From Angiostrongylus vasorum (lineage: Eukaryota > Nematoda > Chromadorea > Rhabditida > Metastrongylidae), in NCBI GenBank assembly GCA_018806985.1, contig JADANN010000018.1, forward strand, positions 1,768,501 through 1,832,500: a DNA stretch of 64,000 bases, in the 5' to 3' direction. This document shows positions 12,393-22,549 of the stretch, piece by piece. The stretch's first letter is position 1. Each line of letters starts with the position of its first letter. A model generated the notes under the pieces. It made no database searches. It was not told the origin of the DNA and was given only the letters and a program-made list of their open reading frames with translations. A program made the position numbers and the translations under genes.

Positions 12393-12514
12393 AATGACAA
12401 CCTCAAGAAACTTGTAGGCCGAGTCCTTTACACGGACTCACGGACCGTACCTCCTGATTTCAATACGCATTTCGAAAGCGCTCCAGTGGCGTTTGGTCTG
12501 GTGGGACTGGTATG
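12393..12514 (+). CDS. candidate exon upstream of 12634-12823
   Basis: Open frame beginning just after the repeat D copy, reading Asn-Asp-Asn-Leu-Lys-Lys-Leu-Val-Gly-Arg, with a Val-Pro-Pro-Asp-Phe-Asn segment in the middle. It ends at GGTATG|GTAAGT, a near-perfect donor, with two bases of a codon left. The next exon, taken from its second AG, supplies the third base (TG plus C gives Cys). The 5' limit is unknown because repeat D adjoins it. A 20-bp relative of part of this exon lies at 11555, so repeat-derived coding sequence is an alternative. Confidence 0.3.
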
Positions 12515-12633
12515 GTAAGTGAAAGTGGTCATGATAGCGAAAGGTTTATACTACATTTGTTACCGGATATTTACGGAGTCTGTACTTTGCAGAGTAAGAA
12601 ATGAAGATTTTTTCGTTTATCCAGAATAGGCAG

Positions 12634-12823
12634 CTATGCAATACGAGGGTGCACTGCTTACACTGAAGATGAACTGACCAGGCAGAAAGTTGAGCTATCG
12701 CCATGGCGAGCTCTCACTCTCATCACCATGTGCTCAGATGCCAACAAAGGCATTCGTGAAGCACTCGGCTTCAATCATCTTGTCCTTTTCAGGCGCACTT
12801 CACACGTTCCTTTGTATTTATGA
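12634..12823 (+). CDS. candidate terminal exon, unknown protein
   Basis: After TTTCGTTTATCCAG (12611-12624) and a second AG at 12633, an open frame of about 62-66 codons runs to TGA at 12821. It contains Cys-Thr-Ala-Tyr-Thr-Glu-Asp-Glu-Leu and, further on, Val-Glu-Leu-Ser-Pro-Trp-Arg-Ala-Leu-Thr. It looks like true coding sequence and is GC-richer than its flanks. It starts without Met, as an internal or last exon would. A further strong acceptor (TGTCCTTTTCAG) at 12779-12791 could split it. Family unknown. It lies on the opposite strand inside the 7-kb first intron of the minus-strand model, so it may be a nested gene or a remnant. Confidence 0.45.
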
Positions 12824-13208
12824 GTTATGGCAGTTCTAGAAAACAGTAGGTTTGCTTGTCGCTTCATCATAAAAATGGGTCCTTTTCACAACTGTGTAAA
12901 AAGTGTTTGTAATGTTTGAAACCTTTTAGACAAAGAACGTGAATTTGTAACAGAACAACTGAGACCAGCGTTTCTAAAAACTGCTGAAATTTTCTCGTTC
13001 ACCAGCATATCCAAGGAGTTGAAGAATTCGCAGACTAATAGAAGTGTCTATGCCCCATCGCCATAAATGTATGTTTGTTTTTTTGCAAAAGATCCTTTGA
13101 ATTCAAGTTTGTTAAAAAACAAGAGTTTCAAGAAAATTCAAAACGAAGTTTATGGCTTTAAAAGTTCGCAAAAGTTGCAAGTGTAAACATAAACGATGCA
13201 ACGTTAAG

Positions 13209-13482
13209 TTTTTATTTTCTGTTTATTATAACTATTATAATTTCTCATGGCAGGTGATTAGGTGTGGAACAACCACAATAATGCTGAGATATTTGCAAAA
13301 CTTGGGGCCGCAGGTGTCTGCGGTTGAGAACGAACCCGTTATTCCGCTTTCTGGGCGCTAACGCGTTCACCACCACACCATGCGAGTCCTTCGTTTAACC
13401 TGTCTCTCAGCTGGTTCGATCGATCAGCGCCATCAGCAAGGACCCATCAACGGGATTGATTTAGGGGCCCCAAACCCAAATA
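13209..13482 (-). repeat. SINE-A copy, full length
   Basis: Plus-strand order: tail TTTATTTTCTGTTTATTATAA, ACCACAATAATGCTGAGATA, TTTGCAAAACTTGGGGCCGC, GTTGAGAACGAACCCG, CGCGTTCACCACCACACCATG, CTCTCAGCTGGTTCGATCGA, CATCAGCAAGGACCCATCAA. The promoter reads from the minus strand. Confidence 0.8.
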
Positions 13483-13879
13483 AATGATACATTGGAGTAC
13501 ACCACCGAGCTCTGCTGAATTGAATCGAGCCTATTCATCTGCTTTCGTATGCGATATTTGAGAATTGATGCAGGATATACACATAATGAACTTGAGAAAA
13601 TGGGAAATTCTTCCACCTTAGTAGAACGGGATAACACATATGTTCAAGGTAAAAATCTGTAAATTTTTATGGCTCTTATTGCAAGTAATCAGATCTAACA
13701 TGTGCTGGAACCTTTTGGCTTAAAGCTTAAAACGGCCATCATTTTCCCATCAAATAAACTCTACAGTGCATTTCAAACGTTGCTGATTCGATAACTGACG
13801 ACAATTTCTCTATAACTAGAGTACCTGAGCAGATGTGAAATATACATATTTATAGAGGGAAATTTTCCCAACAGTTCAC

Positions 13880-14250
13880 CGCCTTATTGCTGCTGAGAGG
13901 TGTTCCTGGGTGTTGGGCTGCCATGTACAGCGGGTGGATTCATCACTCTGGCAGAGTCTCCCAAGCTGAGAAGGAGTCTAGCGTTTCCATCAGGGAAACC
14001 TAGCTAACAGTAAACCAATACCAAGATCCACCAGTATTCTAGTATCAAAGTCGCATGGTGGCAAATCTCCTTCTGATCCACAAGGGCGACGAATGCCTGT
14101 GGTGGTGACGACCTGTGAAAGACTTTGGCCTGGCTGACCTCGAGACACCAGAGAACCACAATGGCTAGACTAGCAAAACTTCGAAAAATGGAGATTATGC
14201 TGGGGCCCGCACAAGTAGAGAGGACGAGCCATCCAACTATCCAATTAAGT
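13880..14250 (+). repeat. repeat D copy
   Basis: Plus copy starting near TTCACCGCCTTATTGCTGCT, with TGTTCCTGGGTGTTGGGCTG, TCTCCCAAGCTGAGAAGGAG, GTATCAAAGTCGCATGGTGG and AAAATGGAGATTATGCTGGG, ending in the tail CCATCCAACTATCCAATTAA. The tail is diverged from the usual CAAGTA type. Confidence 0.8.
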
Positions 14251-14251
14251 A

Positions 14252-14805
14252 TAGAAGGAAATTTGCATTGTCATTGTAATGGAAAGTATAATTTTTACAC
14301 ACTTGTTTTTTGCATCCTTTCGATCTTATGTGTATTTAGGATTGGAATTTTAAGAAGTCGGAAAAGTGAGTTCAAGTTTTTGAAATCCCTCACTCTTCCA
14401 CTTAAAGAAAAAAGTGAAAAAATCAAAGGAGTTCTGAAGAAAAAAAACAGCTGAAACTACAAACATGAGTGATGCATTGACAACACCATCGGGTCGTACT
14501 GGACGAATTTCAGAATGTTCAATTACTTTCGCGTTCGAAGCAAAGTCTCAACGAAAAAAGCTATGGAAGAAATACGCTTCGTAGGCTCCATAAAATCAGA
14601 ATTTCGGAATCAGAATTTCTTCGGAAATACGAAAGCCTGAAACTTTCAATCAAAATTTCTAGATTCTGATGGCTTTCACTTAAATTAGTAGAAGTTCCAA
14701 ATGAACCATGACATGCCCTTTTAACGGTTAACTCCTCCGTTATTTCCGTCGGGCGTCATTGCTCGAATATATGTACCTGCGGGTTTTACGGCACAACAGG
14801 ACACG
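14252..14805. other. unclassified sequence
   Basis: AT-rich, no recognisable gene or repeat. It is the left flank of the PLE insertion. Confidence 0.4.
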
Positions 14806-14819
14806 AACTTCAACACAAA
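14806..14819 (+). repeat. 14-bp direct repeat, left (candidate target-site duplication)
   Basis: AACTTCAACACAAA occurs here and again at 16245-16258 in the same orientation, bracketing the Penelope-like element. Such flanking direct repeats are expected of a target-site duplication. Confidence 0.6.
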
Positions 14820-16244
14820 AAAGACTGATTTCCTATGAACCTCGGCATAAATAAAGCAATACACTGCAATAATAACAATGTAATATTCAATAGCAATAAT
14901 TAATAATTTAATTGGTTATCGATTAATAATAATATGGTATTTACATGTTCTTATGGACTGATTTTTGTTGAGCTGAATCGAGGTTTGCGAGGTTAGCATA
15001 GTTGTCGTTTTTGTTGTTGTTGCTGTTGTTGTTGGTGTTATTGGTCAATGGCTGACGTCGACGACTTCGCCTTCCTCAGAACGCGGACGTATTTTATAAA
15101 AAAAATAGCTTAATAATTCGGTGGAAAAAACCATAGTATTAATAAAGATCTAACGTATAAATAAACTGTATTGATTAGAAACTACTCACCATGCTGTTAC
15201 GAGTGGGACTTTTTGAAATAAGGTGCCAGATCATGTGTGATGGGACGGAATTGCTAAATTTGGCACGAAAAGTAGTCATTTCCAATGAGTATAAAGCAGA
15301 GGCTACTCAGGGTCGAGCAAAAGCGTAGGGTTGTTCCCTAAAATAATGGTTCGAACCTAAGTAAGATCCCTTTCAAAGCGACCCTTCATATCAAACGAAA
15401 TAAAGTTACGCCAACAAGAGGGGCTTGAGAAAAAGTGGTCTTGAAAATTATATAACGATTATTGACATCCCACCCAATACCCTACGCCGTCAGTTAGTTC
15501 GCAACCGTCTCTATGATCGTTTGCGCAGCTCAGAAAAACTGTGTGATCCGTCCAAACGGGAGAGGCGGGGATTGCATGAGTTCAGGTATAATATACTTGA
15601 TCTCATGTAACGCATGCGGTGAGGAATACAGTGAGGGAAGCAGGTAAACCGCTTTGTGTCTGCATAACACCCTAGATGGGTAAATTGAAATTCGTCAAAG
15701 CACTCCTACAGATACACATATGGCACGAAAGCACAATGGCGATGAATTTGAAGTATCTGTCCGGATCCTAGCGCAGGAATCAAAGACGGCAACGTGGAAG
15801 ACTCTTGATGCGTTTTGGATAAATTTCAAAAATCCAAAGGTGAACCGGAAAGAGGAGTGCCTCACTATCACACATGATCTAGCGCCTTATTTTAAAGTGA
15901 TTTTTTGACCTGGGTGAGTCTCGCTCGTCATCCCTACATGAACAACACGCGGGCAGTCCCACTCGCAACAACACGGTGAGTAGTTTTTGATCAATATGGC
16001 GTTTATTTATCTGTTACATCTTCATTAATGCTATGGTTTGTCCCACTGAATTATTAAGCTACTTTTTTTATAAAATACGTCCAGGTTCTGAGGAAGGCGG
16101 AATCGCCGAGACGTCAGCCATCGTCCAACAACAACAATAAAAACAACAGCAACAACGACAACAACAACAACGACAGCAACAACGACGACACTATACCAAC
16201 ATCACATCAGCTCAACAAGATCAGTTCATAAAAACATTAAAAAA
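14820..16244 (+). mobile_element. Penelope-like element, 5'-truncated, with inverted 3' copy upstream
   Basis: The core (about 15245-15908) encodes the C-terminal region of a PLE protein. It has a Leu-Val-Arg-Asn-Arg-Leu-Tyr-Asp-Arg-Leu segment (15495-15530), the Cys-Asn-Ala-Cys-Gly-Glu-Glu-Tyr motif of the Zn-finger/GIY-YIG region (15605-15630, with the following residues decayed by stops), and the endonuclease end Leu-Asp-Ala-Phe-Trp-Ile-Asn-Phe-Lys-Asn-Pro-Lys (15807-15842). The reverse transcriptase is missing. The 3' end (15875-16240), including a Ser-Pro-Arg-like CTGAGGAAGGCG...GAGACGTCAGC block and an AAC-rich run, recurs inverted at about 14943-15243. Direct repeats flank the whole. 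Stops and frameshifts show it is inactive. It lies in intron 1 of the minus-strand model. Confidence 0.85.
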
Positions 16245-16258
16245 AACTTCAACACAAA
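16245..16258 (+). repeat. 14-bp direct repeat, right (candidate target-site duplication)
   Basis: Second copy of AACTTCAACACAAA, identical to 14806-14819, immediately after the PLE end. Confidence 0.6.
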
Positions 16259-16355
16259 TTAGCGACCGAGCCACACCGGTTTTAAAACTCGTTTACAGAG
16301 TTTTCTGGTACATGAAGTGTTTTTGTAGTAAATAATTGAAAACTGAAAGACTCAC

Positions 16356-16453
16356 GGTGGCACGGATGGTACGTAGGTGCCGATGTTGAGGCCCGGGTCG
16401 TCGGGGTGCTTCGCGACGGCGCTGGTCTTCGTGCGCTTCTCAGTGGTGAGCAT
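16356..16453 (-). CDS. three-exon gene model, first exon with start codon
   Basis: Minus-strand ATG at 16453-16451, with an in-frame TAG upstream, opens 32 codons plus two bases ending at CCACC|GTGAGT, a consensus donor. Nearly every third codon position is G or C, in sharp contrast to the AT-rich surroundings: a strong coding signal. The frame begins Met-Leu-Thr-Thr-Glu-Lys-Arg-Thr-Lys-Thr and ends with Val-Pro-Ser-Val-Pro-Pro. Joined with exons 2 (9228-9314) and 3 (5003-5180), all in phase, it gives 363 coding bases, a 120-residue protein with a basic N-terminus and a Pro/Ser-rich middle, without signal peptide or membrane segment. I do not recognise the family. The introns would be about 7.0 and 4.0 kb, long but common in this kind of genome. 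A longer open frame here in another frame is a shadow. Confidence 0.5.
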
Positions 16454-16610
16454 CGCCGAATGAGCACCTAGGAGACGCAGCGAGCGCTAGGACCTCGGAA
16501 CATTCCGGATTCACCACTCCACTCGCACCCATCGCACTCGCGTTTTCGCTTAGTTTCCTCTGCCCACTCGTCGATTTTGCCTGCAGTCGGCATAATGGTC
16601 AAAACGAAGA
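16454..16610 (-). promoter_or_regulatory. GC-rich upstream region of the minus-strand gene
   Basis: The 150 bp upstream of the ATG (rich in CTCGC, GCGAG and CG dinucleotides) are far richer in GC than the region around them. A 5' UTR or core promoter is a reasonable inference from position and composition. No TATA box or named factor site is claimed. Confidence 0.3.
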
Positions 16611-17256
16611 TTGGGTCGGTTCACGTCATCATCACGCAATCACAAAAGGGATTGAAACGCTGAAGATTCAAACTGAGATTTAAAAAAAATGTGGTAGAAT
16701 AATGGTTGTATGAAGGCGATGGTAGAACACGGAGAATTGCAGGAAGGATAAACGGTACAAGATTTGTACACTCTAAAAGAAATCCAATCGGTTCCATGAA
16801 AATCACTAAGGTCTCTTCAACAAGGTGTTATAAGTGACAAAGACGTTGCACAGAAGAAAACGAAGACGTGGTTTTCAAAGCCATATAAAGCAGGTCAATA
16901 AAGTCAAGGATTGAAGTGCCTACATTAGAATCTAACCAAGGAAGAATGAAGATTTTGGGAAGCAAAATCCTTGCAATAATTCACTTCCAAGCGTGCGCTT
17001 AAGTCTTTCCTTTTCTGAATCGACTTACTCGTCGGTTCTTGGGAAACTATGAGGTGAAAAAACTATACTCGTTGGATGAAGATTTTGACAAAGAACACAC
17101 TCCACTAACTTCGCTAGTTCATTTTCAAGCACTCGTAGATGATCTTCAAATACTTCACTGGAATGAGCAATCCGACAAGCACCGATAGAGATAAAAACCT
17201 ATGTGAGTTTCCATTTTTTTTGGAATATTTGTTGCAAAAAAATAATTTGTTTCTAC

Positions 17257-17407
17257 CGATCAGTATGAGATGTAGGTTTCCGTTGCTTGCTTTTCTTTGC
17301 CACACCACACTCGCTAACTGCTCGCTATTCCGAGGTGAACCTGATACCCGGCCTCGTCGTAGTGGGCCTAAATCTGCGTGCTTTTGTTCAACGTACACAG
17401 CTTTTTT
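17257..17407 (-). CDS. candidate exon, unknown protein
   Basis: Minus strand: acceptor CATGGTTTCAG, then 50 codons plus one base to ATCG|GTAGAA. The frame begins Lys-Lys-Ala-Val-Tyr-Val-Glu-Gln-Lys-His and holds a basic Pro-Leu-Arg-Arg-Gly-Arg segment. It is part of a 120-codon open stretch (17114-17476), one of the longest in the window outside transposons. The plus strand is also open here (17139-17411), so the strand is not certain. It could be an upstream exon of the gene starting at 16453 or of a separate gene. Confidence 0.3.
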
Positions 17408-17479
17408 CTGAAACCATGAACATATCGCCAATCCTACCCATTTAGAAAAATCGAATGCTTTGAAATCTACAATCAAACG

Positions 17480-18518
17480 GTAGCGAGGAGACGACTACCG
17501 GAAAACTTAAGAACGTGGATAGCAGAAAACGAGAATCTTCTCGAAACAAATCACTCAATCAAAACGGAATCAGTAGCGAATCCATGGAATTGGCTACGTC
17601 AAGGAAATAACGGTAAGGCGCCGGGAGAGTTCGCATTAAGTAGAAAATGGACTCACTACCGTCACCGGTTGTCTTACTCTGCAGGAGAATAGTGCGACAT
17701 ATCGACAGCACGTGCAGATGTGTTTGAAGCTGATAGTTAGAAAAAAATACGAAGATCGACGATAATTGAGACACAAAACGATCGATTTGCTAGTCATTGG
17801 GGAAAGCCGACTATCGATGATCGGCGGTTAATCAATTACTCACCTGAGATCGTCGGAAGTCAAATACTATACATTGTGAGTCAAAGCCAAAAACAACAAC
17901 GTTTTTGACACCCACAGTAATTTGGAGGAGGAAAGTATAAAGCAGAAAATTTGTACATTCAAATTTCCGTTTCATTTCCCTTGCCGAGCGTGAAGATGTT
18001 CTCACATGTAATGAAGGAGAACAACATTGTAGAGTAATTCAGATATAGAAGAAAATAGGGTGTCTGAGAGAGTAAAAGTTGAAGAGCTCATAAATGTTAT
18101 CAAAGCGGTGTCTACAGCTTCAAGGCTCCGTTCTGTGAAGAACGGACTGAAAAGAAGGTTCACAATTCAAACACAGCTTGAACGATTTCTGCCAACAGGC
18201 ATACGCCGTTCCATCGTAATCGGTAACTTGCAAACTCGGACAATTTCGTCAAAACTGCCAAATCTTGTGTAAATTCATACAATCTCATTCCCTTCCGAAG
18301 ACACTTTGTACTGTATAAAACGCACCGAAAGCGGCGCATGGGGCTTCTGCAAAAAAAGAAAATTGAACATTTTTTAAAACTTGTCACAAGGTTGAGTTAT
18401 CAGGAAAACCATGGAGACTGTCTTCTAAAGAGTGGTTTGAAAAAGCAGCAAAAAACTATGCAAACTTTTGAGCGCCACCACTAAAAATGAACTGTCTAGT
18501 CTAGATGGTTGTTATTCA
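17480..18518. other. unclassified sequence
   Basis: No recognisable gene or repeat. A short perfect hairpin, CCGTTCTGTGAAGAACGG (18131-18148), stands out but has no supported role. Confidence 0.35.
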
Positions 18519-18519
18519 G

Positions 18520-18692
18520 TTTTGGTACGACGTCGGAGAAGCAGAAGTTGAAACTGTTCAGACATTCAATGTTCACTGTCGAATCTACGCAGACTAAAAA
18601 CAGCCAACAGACATATGGGAGCGATTTCAGCAGAGTCGACGAACCACTCCGCTATTCGAACAAAACGACAACGCATCCCAGGATGGTCTCAG
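18520..18692 (+). CDS. candidate exon, unknown protein
   Basis: Acceptor TGTTATTCAG, then a 57-codon frame containing Gln-Lys-Leu-Lys-Leu-Phe-Arg-His-Ser and a Ser/Thr-rich second half, ending at CTCAG|GTGCGC. It is open without splicing to a TAA at 18703. A second frame over the first 25 codons is also open, so this is weak. Confidence 0.22.
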
Positions 18693-19079
18693 GTGCGCGC
18701 TAATTCTGTAATGGTGTGGCGAACTTACGAATGAAATTGGTTGGGGGGCAAGGCCATTACCAGAAACGAAATTGGTCAATGCGTTTTTCTTCTCTAAAGT
18801 GAACAGAAATGATTTTGGACGACGTATAAATAATAGCCCGATATTGGAGCAGTTTCGTTAACGATTCGTTTTGTAATTGCAACCGCTGCCCGACTAGTTG
18901 ATCTTTCAACTTCAGCCACAGAGTAAATAAGACTGAATCTGGAAATGGAGCAGGCACAAGAAAACAATAAAATTCTCCAGTTCTGAGATCTGATGCAGAT
19001 GCGTCCTGGCACGTAAGGCGATTTGTGTTGGAACGCAGCTAAACGGATCGCTAGGAAACTAACAACCATCCACTTTCAA

Positions 19080-19740
19080 CTGGATCACTTAAGAAGAAAA
19101 AGAAGTGCTAAAATTTAAAATTCCAATAAACGGAACAATACAATAATAAAAAGGGAAAACACGTAACAACAATCCATAAGCGTCAAGAAATCTAGGCACA
19201 ATTATTAACCATATCCACAAATATGTGTTTAAACGAAGGCACTCTTCATCCAGAACTCACCAACTACAAAAACCCTTCCACGTTTCCTCTAGAGGCTTTA
19301 AAAGACCATAATCTCTTCTGGATGGTAATGAGATTGCGGATTTCATGCACAACTAATTTCAAAGAGAACCTTTCTTTCTTAAATAAGAAAATTGGAACTG
19401 TCACATCGAAACCGTAGATAGCCAGAAAGTGTAGAGTTACTGTTACAGGAAACAAGATTTATGACACGAAACATAACATTGTCTTCCACGTACAACACTT
19501 TTAGGATTCATAATAAAAACAAAAATACCTTCCTGGATTATGAAGCTAACCTGAGGCTGATAAAAGAGTTTTTACAAATCTTTTTCATGAAAAAAAATTC
19601 GGAGAAAAAATATTTCAAAACCGACTTTCAACCATTATGTATGAAAGAGCACTGCCTAGTGAGGTCTATCAACCACGTGCAGCCTTATAAATAATATGAA
19701 AAAATTATAGCCATTAATGCTCATATCTGCTGATGAAAAA
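19080..19740. other. unclassified AT-rich sequence
   Basis: No motif or repeat recognised. Short open frames on both strands overlap each other. Confidence 0.4.

Positions 19741-19746
<6 letters not shown>

Positions 19747-19787
<41 letters not shown>
19747..19787. repeat. (AT)n microsatellite
   Basis: About 20 perfect TA units, 25 bp upstream of a repeat D copy. Confidence 0.95.
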
Positions 19788-19790
<3 letters not shown>

Positions 19791-19814
19791 ATATTGCTTT
19801 ATAGGATTAACCTC

Positions 19815-20197
19815 CCAAAGTTTACCGTCGTTGGAAGGTGTTCCTGGGTGTCGAGCTGCTATGTACAGCGAGTGGATCCATTCCCCCAGCGGAGTCTCCC
19901 AAGCTGAGAAGTCCGCGATTTCTGCCAGGAAGCCTGGCTAAGAGTAAACCACAATAGCAGCATCGACCACCGTCCTGGTATCAAAGTCGCATGGTGGTAA
20001 ATCTCCCTGTGATCCACAAAGGCTGCGACAGCCTGTGGTTGTGACGAACTGGGGGCAGACTTCAGCCAGGCTGACCTCGGAACTCCAGGGAAACACCGTG
20101 GCTTAATCAGTAAATCTCGAAAAAAATGGAAATTATGCTGGGGCCTGCACGACCAATGAGGACGGGCCATTTAAGTATCAAGTATCAAATAAGTATA
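19815..20197 (+). repeat. repeat D copy, full length
   Basis: Plus copy with GGTGTTCCTGGGTGTCGAGC, CTCCCAAGCTGAGAAG, CGTCCTGGTATCAAAGTCGC, TCTCCCTGTGATCCACAAAG, AAATGGAAATTATGCTGGGG and the typical tail AAGTATCAAGTATCAAATAA. A long minus-strand open frame through it is an artefact of the repeat. Confidence 0.85.
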
Positions 20198-20467
20198 TGA
20201 TTAATTGCCCTTAACAAAATGGCTTATAAGATTAAAAAAATTTTAAACTTTTAGAACATCCTACTTCTATTAGTAGGTAAGAGTTCATCGTAAGAAAAAC
20301 AGCTTGACTGCCATAATTTTCACGCATTTTTTGCTTTATCTTCTTCTACTTCGTTGGAGAAACTGTTATGGTAAGGTGGGAAAGAAGAAACAGAACTGCT
20401 GAAGTAGGCGAATGCACGCTATGGGTGGAAAAAAGACTACGAGCATGGCATAGAATCACAGCAGAAC

Positions 20468-20697
20468 AAAAATAACCACAATGCAAAACCTCCGCACCGC
20501 AGGTATCAGCGGTGGGATCGAGCTCGTTATTGCTTTTCCAGGAGCTAACGCTATCACCACCACACCATGCAGACACTTCAATCCGCCTTTATGTCAACTG
20601 TGTTTTAACCTGTAGGTTCTATCAGCAATCACCCGTCAATGGGATTGATCTAGGGAACACAAACTGGCGTTGAACCCAGTTAAGCTGAAGCTTTACT
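20468..20697 (-). repeat. SINE-A copy (left half of a head-to-head pair)
   Basis: Plus-strand order: ATAACCACAATGCAAAACC, GGGATCGAGCTCGTTATTG, CACCACCACACCATGCAGAC, ATCAGCAATCACCCGTCAA, then GTTGAACCCAGTTAAGC. The promoter reads leftward. Confidence 0.75.
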
Positions 20698-20743
20698 ATA
20701 AATCAGCATGTGAAAGAGGAAGAGAGAAAGGCGAAGAGGAGGA

Positions 20744-20925
20744 CCCACATGGTGTGGTGGTGAAAGCATTACCCCCATCCCCGAAAAATGGTAATGGCTA
20801 GTTCGGTCCTCACCGCAGACACTCGTGATCCGGAGATTTTGCAAATATCTCAGCATCACTGTGGTTATATTTCACATCATACCCACCCATGAAAAAGAAT
20901 AGACAGTAGATAAAAGGTGAAAACA
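20744..20925 (+). repeat. SINE-A copy (right half of a head-to-head pair)
   Basis: ACATGGTGTGGTGGTGAAAG begins the promoter-like part, followed by CTAGTTCGGTCCTCACCG, TTTGCAAATATCTCAGCATC and the tail GACAGTAGATAAAAGGTG. It faces the copy at 20468-20697, an arrangement repeated at 42238-42837. Confidence 0.75.
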
Positions 20926-20929
20926 AAAT

Positions 20930-21411
20930 GAAAACAAAAAAATATTTGGGCATGTCAAAGCAAACAGTGTTGAATGCTAGTGACAACAATTGAGTACGAA
21001 GATGTAGTATAAAAAAAACCAAACTTATATATGCAATTCAATTTTTAAAAACAAACAAATGGGCCGTTCACTTGCCTAGAAGGCGCGAATGTGCAAGTAA
21101 ACTGTTGAATGTGAAGTGAATGAATGTGAAAAGTTGAAGGAAAGAAAGATGTACGTTTTCAGCGCAATACAGTAAGCATCTACAAACGACTAAAGACTGA
21201 GAACGAACAAGCAGTTTTCGATGTGATGTGACCGTGCAGCATTGGAGAGCTCTCAGTAGTACCATGGAATGGAATGGTATGGGCGTGGCACCTGCAGATC
21301 GAATGGATACTTGGACATTTGCACGGCCACCCTTCACTAATCGTGTAGGCACCAGTACAACTCCTAATCCAGTGGAACTTCTGTGATCAATTGACAGCAC
21401 TTCCCAGATAC
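20930..21411. other. unclassified sequence
   Basis: A segment near 21305-21345 (GGATACTTGGACATTTGCAC) recalls the tail of repeat D but is too diverged to call. Nothing else recognised. Confidence 0.3.
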
Positions 21412-21530
21412 CCGAGATAATCGCCGTGTTCCTAGGTCTTCACCGCTAGCCACCGACACTTGCAAAGCGGGGGGTTTAAAGACCTCAAGTAAGTTTGTTC
21501 TAGAAATATGCACTCTACTGGTCTGTGCTT
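21412..21530 (-). CDS. candidate exon, unknown protein
   Basis: Minus strand: acceptor TCGCATACAG, then a frame beginning Ala-Gln-Thr-Ser-Arg-Val-His-Ile-Ser and holding Leu-Gln-Val-Ser-Val-Ala-Ser-Gly-Glu-Asp, ending at CTCGG|GTATCT. Unspliced it reaches a TAG at about 21365. Its phase does not match the candidate exon at 24255-24480. Confidence 0.25.
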
Positions 21531-21639
21531 CTGTATGCGATTGAAAATAAAAATGACAAGTAGCAACTTCAAATAGAAACGGCAAACTCATGTTTAGGAG
21601 GAACGATCTAACCAAGGTGAACAAAGCCTTTTCTCTGCA

Positions 21640-22160
21640 TTATAGTTCAACGTTCATTAACATTAGCTCGCCACGTTGAGAAAGTAAGTCATCGAAAAGA
21701 GGACTTTGACAGTACATTCAAACTCTATCACATGTCCGTTACCACTTCAAGGAGGCAAAGCCTTCAAAGTGTTACGTATGCATGGACATCGTTCACGTAA
21801 AAAAAACCCAGCCTCACCAATGGCTATGAGCCATCTATGATACCACAAACTTCTTTCCAATTATCCCTTTTGTTGACTGAGTTCATTTATTCTCTATCGA
21901 TCCTACGAACAATTTCCACGTATTTTTTTGTCGCACGTTCAACCTTTATTTATCGCTGTTGGCTCTGTACTCTAAAAAATTTGATGAAAAGTACGAGGTT
22001 CTGAGAGAGTTTTGTAGAACACTTACGAATTATTACTTGGATATGTTAACATACTGGACGTTGTTCTGCGTTCTACAAAAACTGTTGAAGAACTATTGCT
22101 CAAAACTGGACCGTAGTTTGATAAATGTCAGAATTTTGGGGTACAACTTAGATTAATCAC
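21640..22160. other. unclassified sequence
   Basis: AT-rich, with an open frame on the plus strand (21959-22156) that has no recognisable features. Confidence 0.35.
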
Positions 22161-22164
22161 TTCC

Positions 22165-22545
22165 AACGGCCTACCGCCACATCGTGGCTGGGAGGTTTTC
22201 ATGGCTGTGGGACTACGATGTAAAGCGAGGGATTCGTTTCCCTGGCAGGGCCTCCCAAGCTGAGAAGGAGTCCGGCGTTTCCAACAGGAAGCCCAGCTAA
22301 GAGTAAACCAATACCAGGATCCGCCACCGTCCTGGTATCAAAGTCGTATGGTGGCAAATTTCCGTCTGATCCACAAGGGCGGCGACTGCCCGTGGTGGTG
22401 AAGACCTGCAGCAGACTTTGCCCACGTTGACCTCGGAATTCCAGGGAACCGCAATGGCTTAACGAGCAAATTTCCGAAAAATGGTGATTATGCTGGGCCC
22501 GCGCAACAAATGAGGACGTGCCATTTAAGTATCAAGTAAGTAAAT
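22165..22545 (+). repeat. repeat D copy, full length
   Basis: Plus copy with CGGCCTACCGCCACATCGTG at the start, CTCCCAAGCTGAGAAGGAGT, GATCCGCCACCGTCCTGG, GGAACCGCAATGGCTTAACG and the tail CCATTTAAGTATCAAGTAAG. Confidence 0.85.
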
Positions 22546-22549
22546 AACT

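Noticed and set aside
15000..16195. TTG/AAC runs as independent microsatellites
   Set aside because: They are the mirrored ends of the PLE's inverted repeats, not separate loci.
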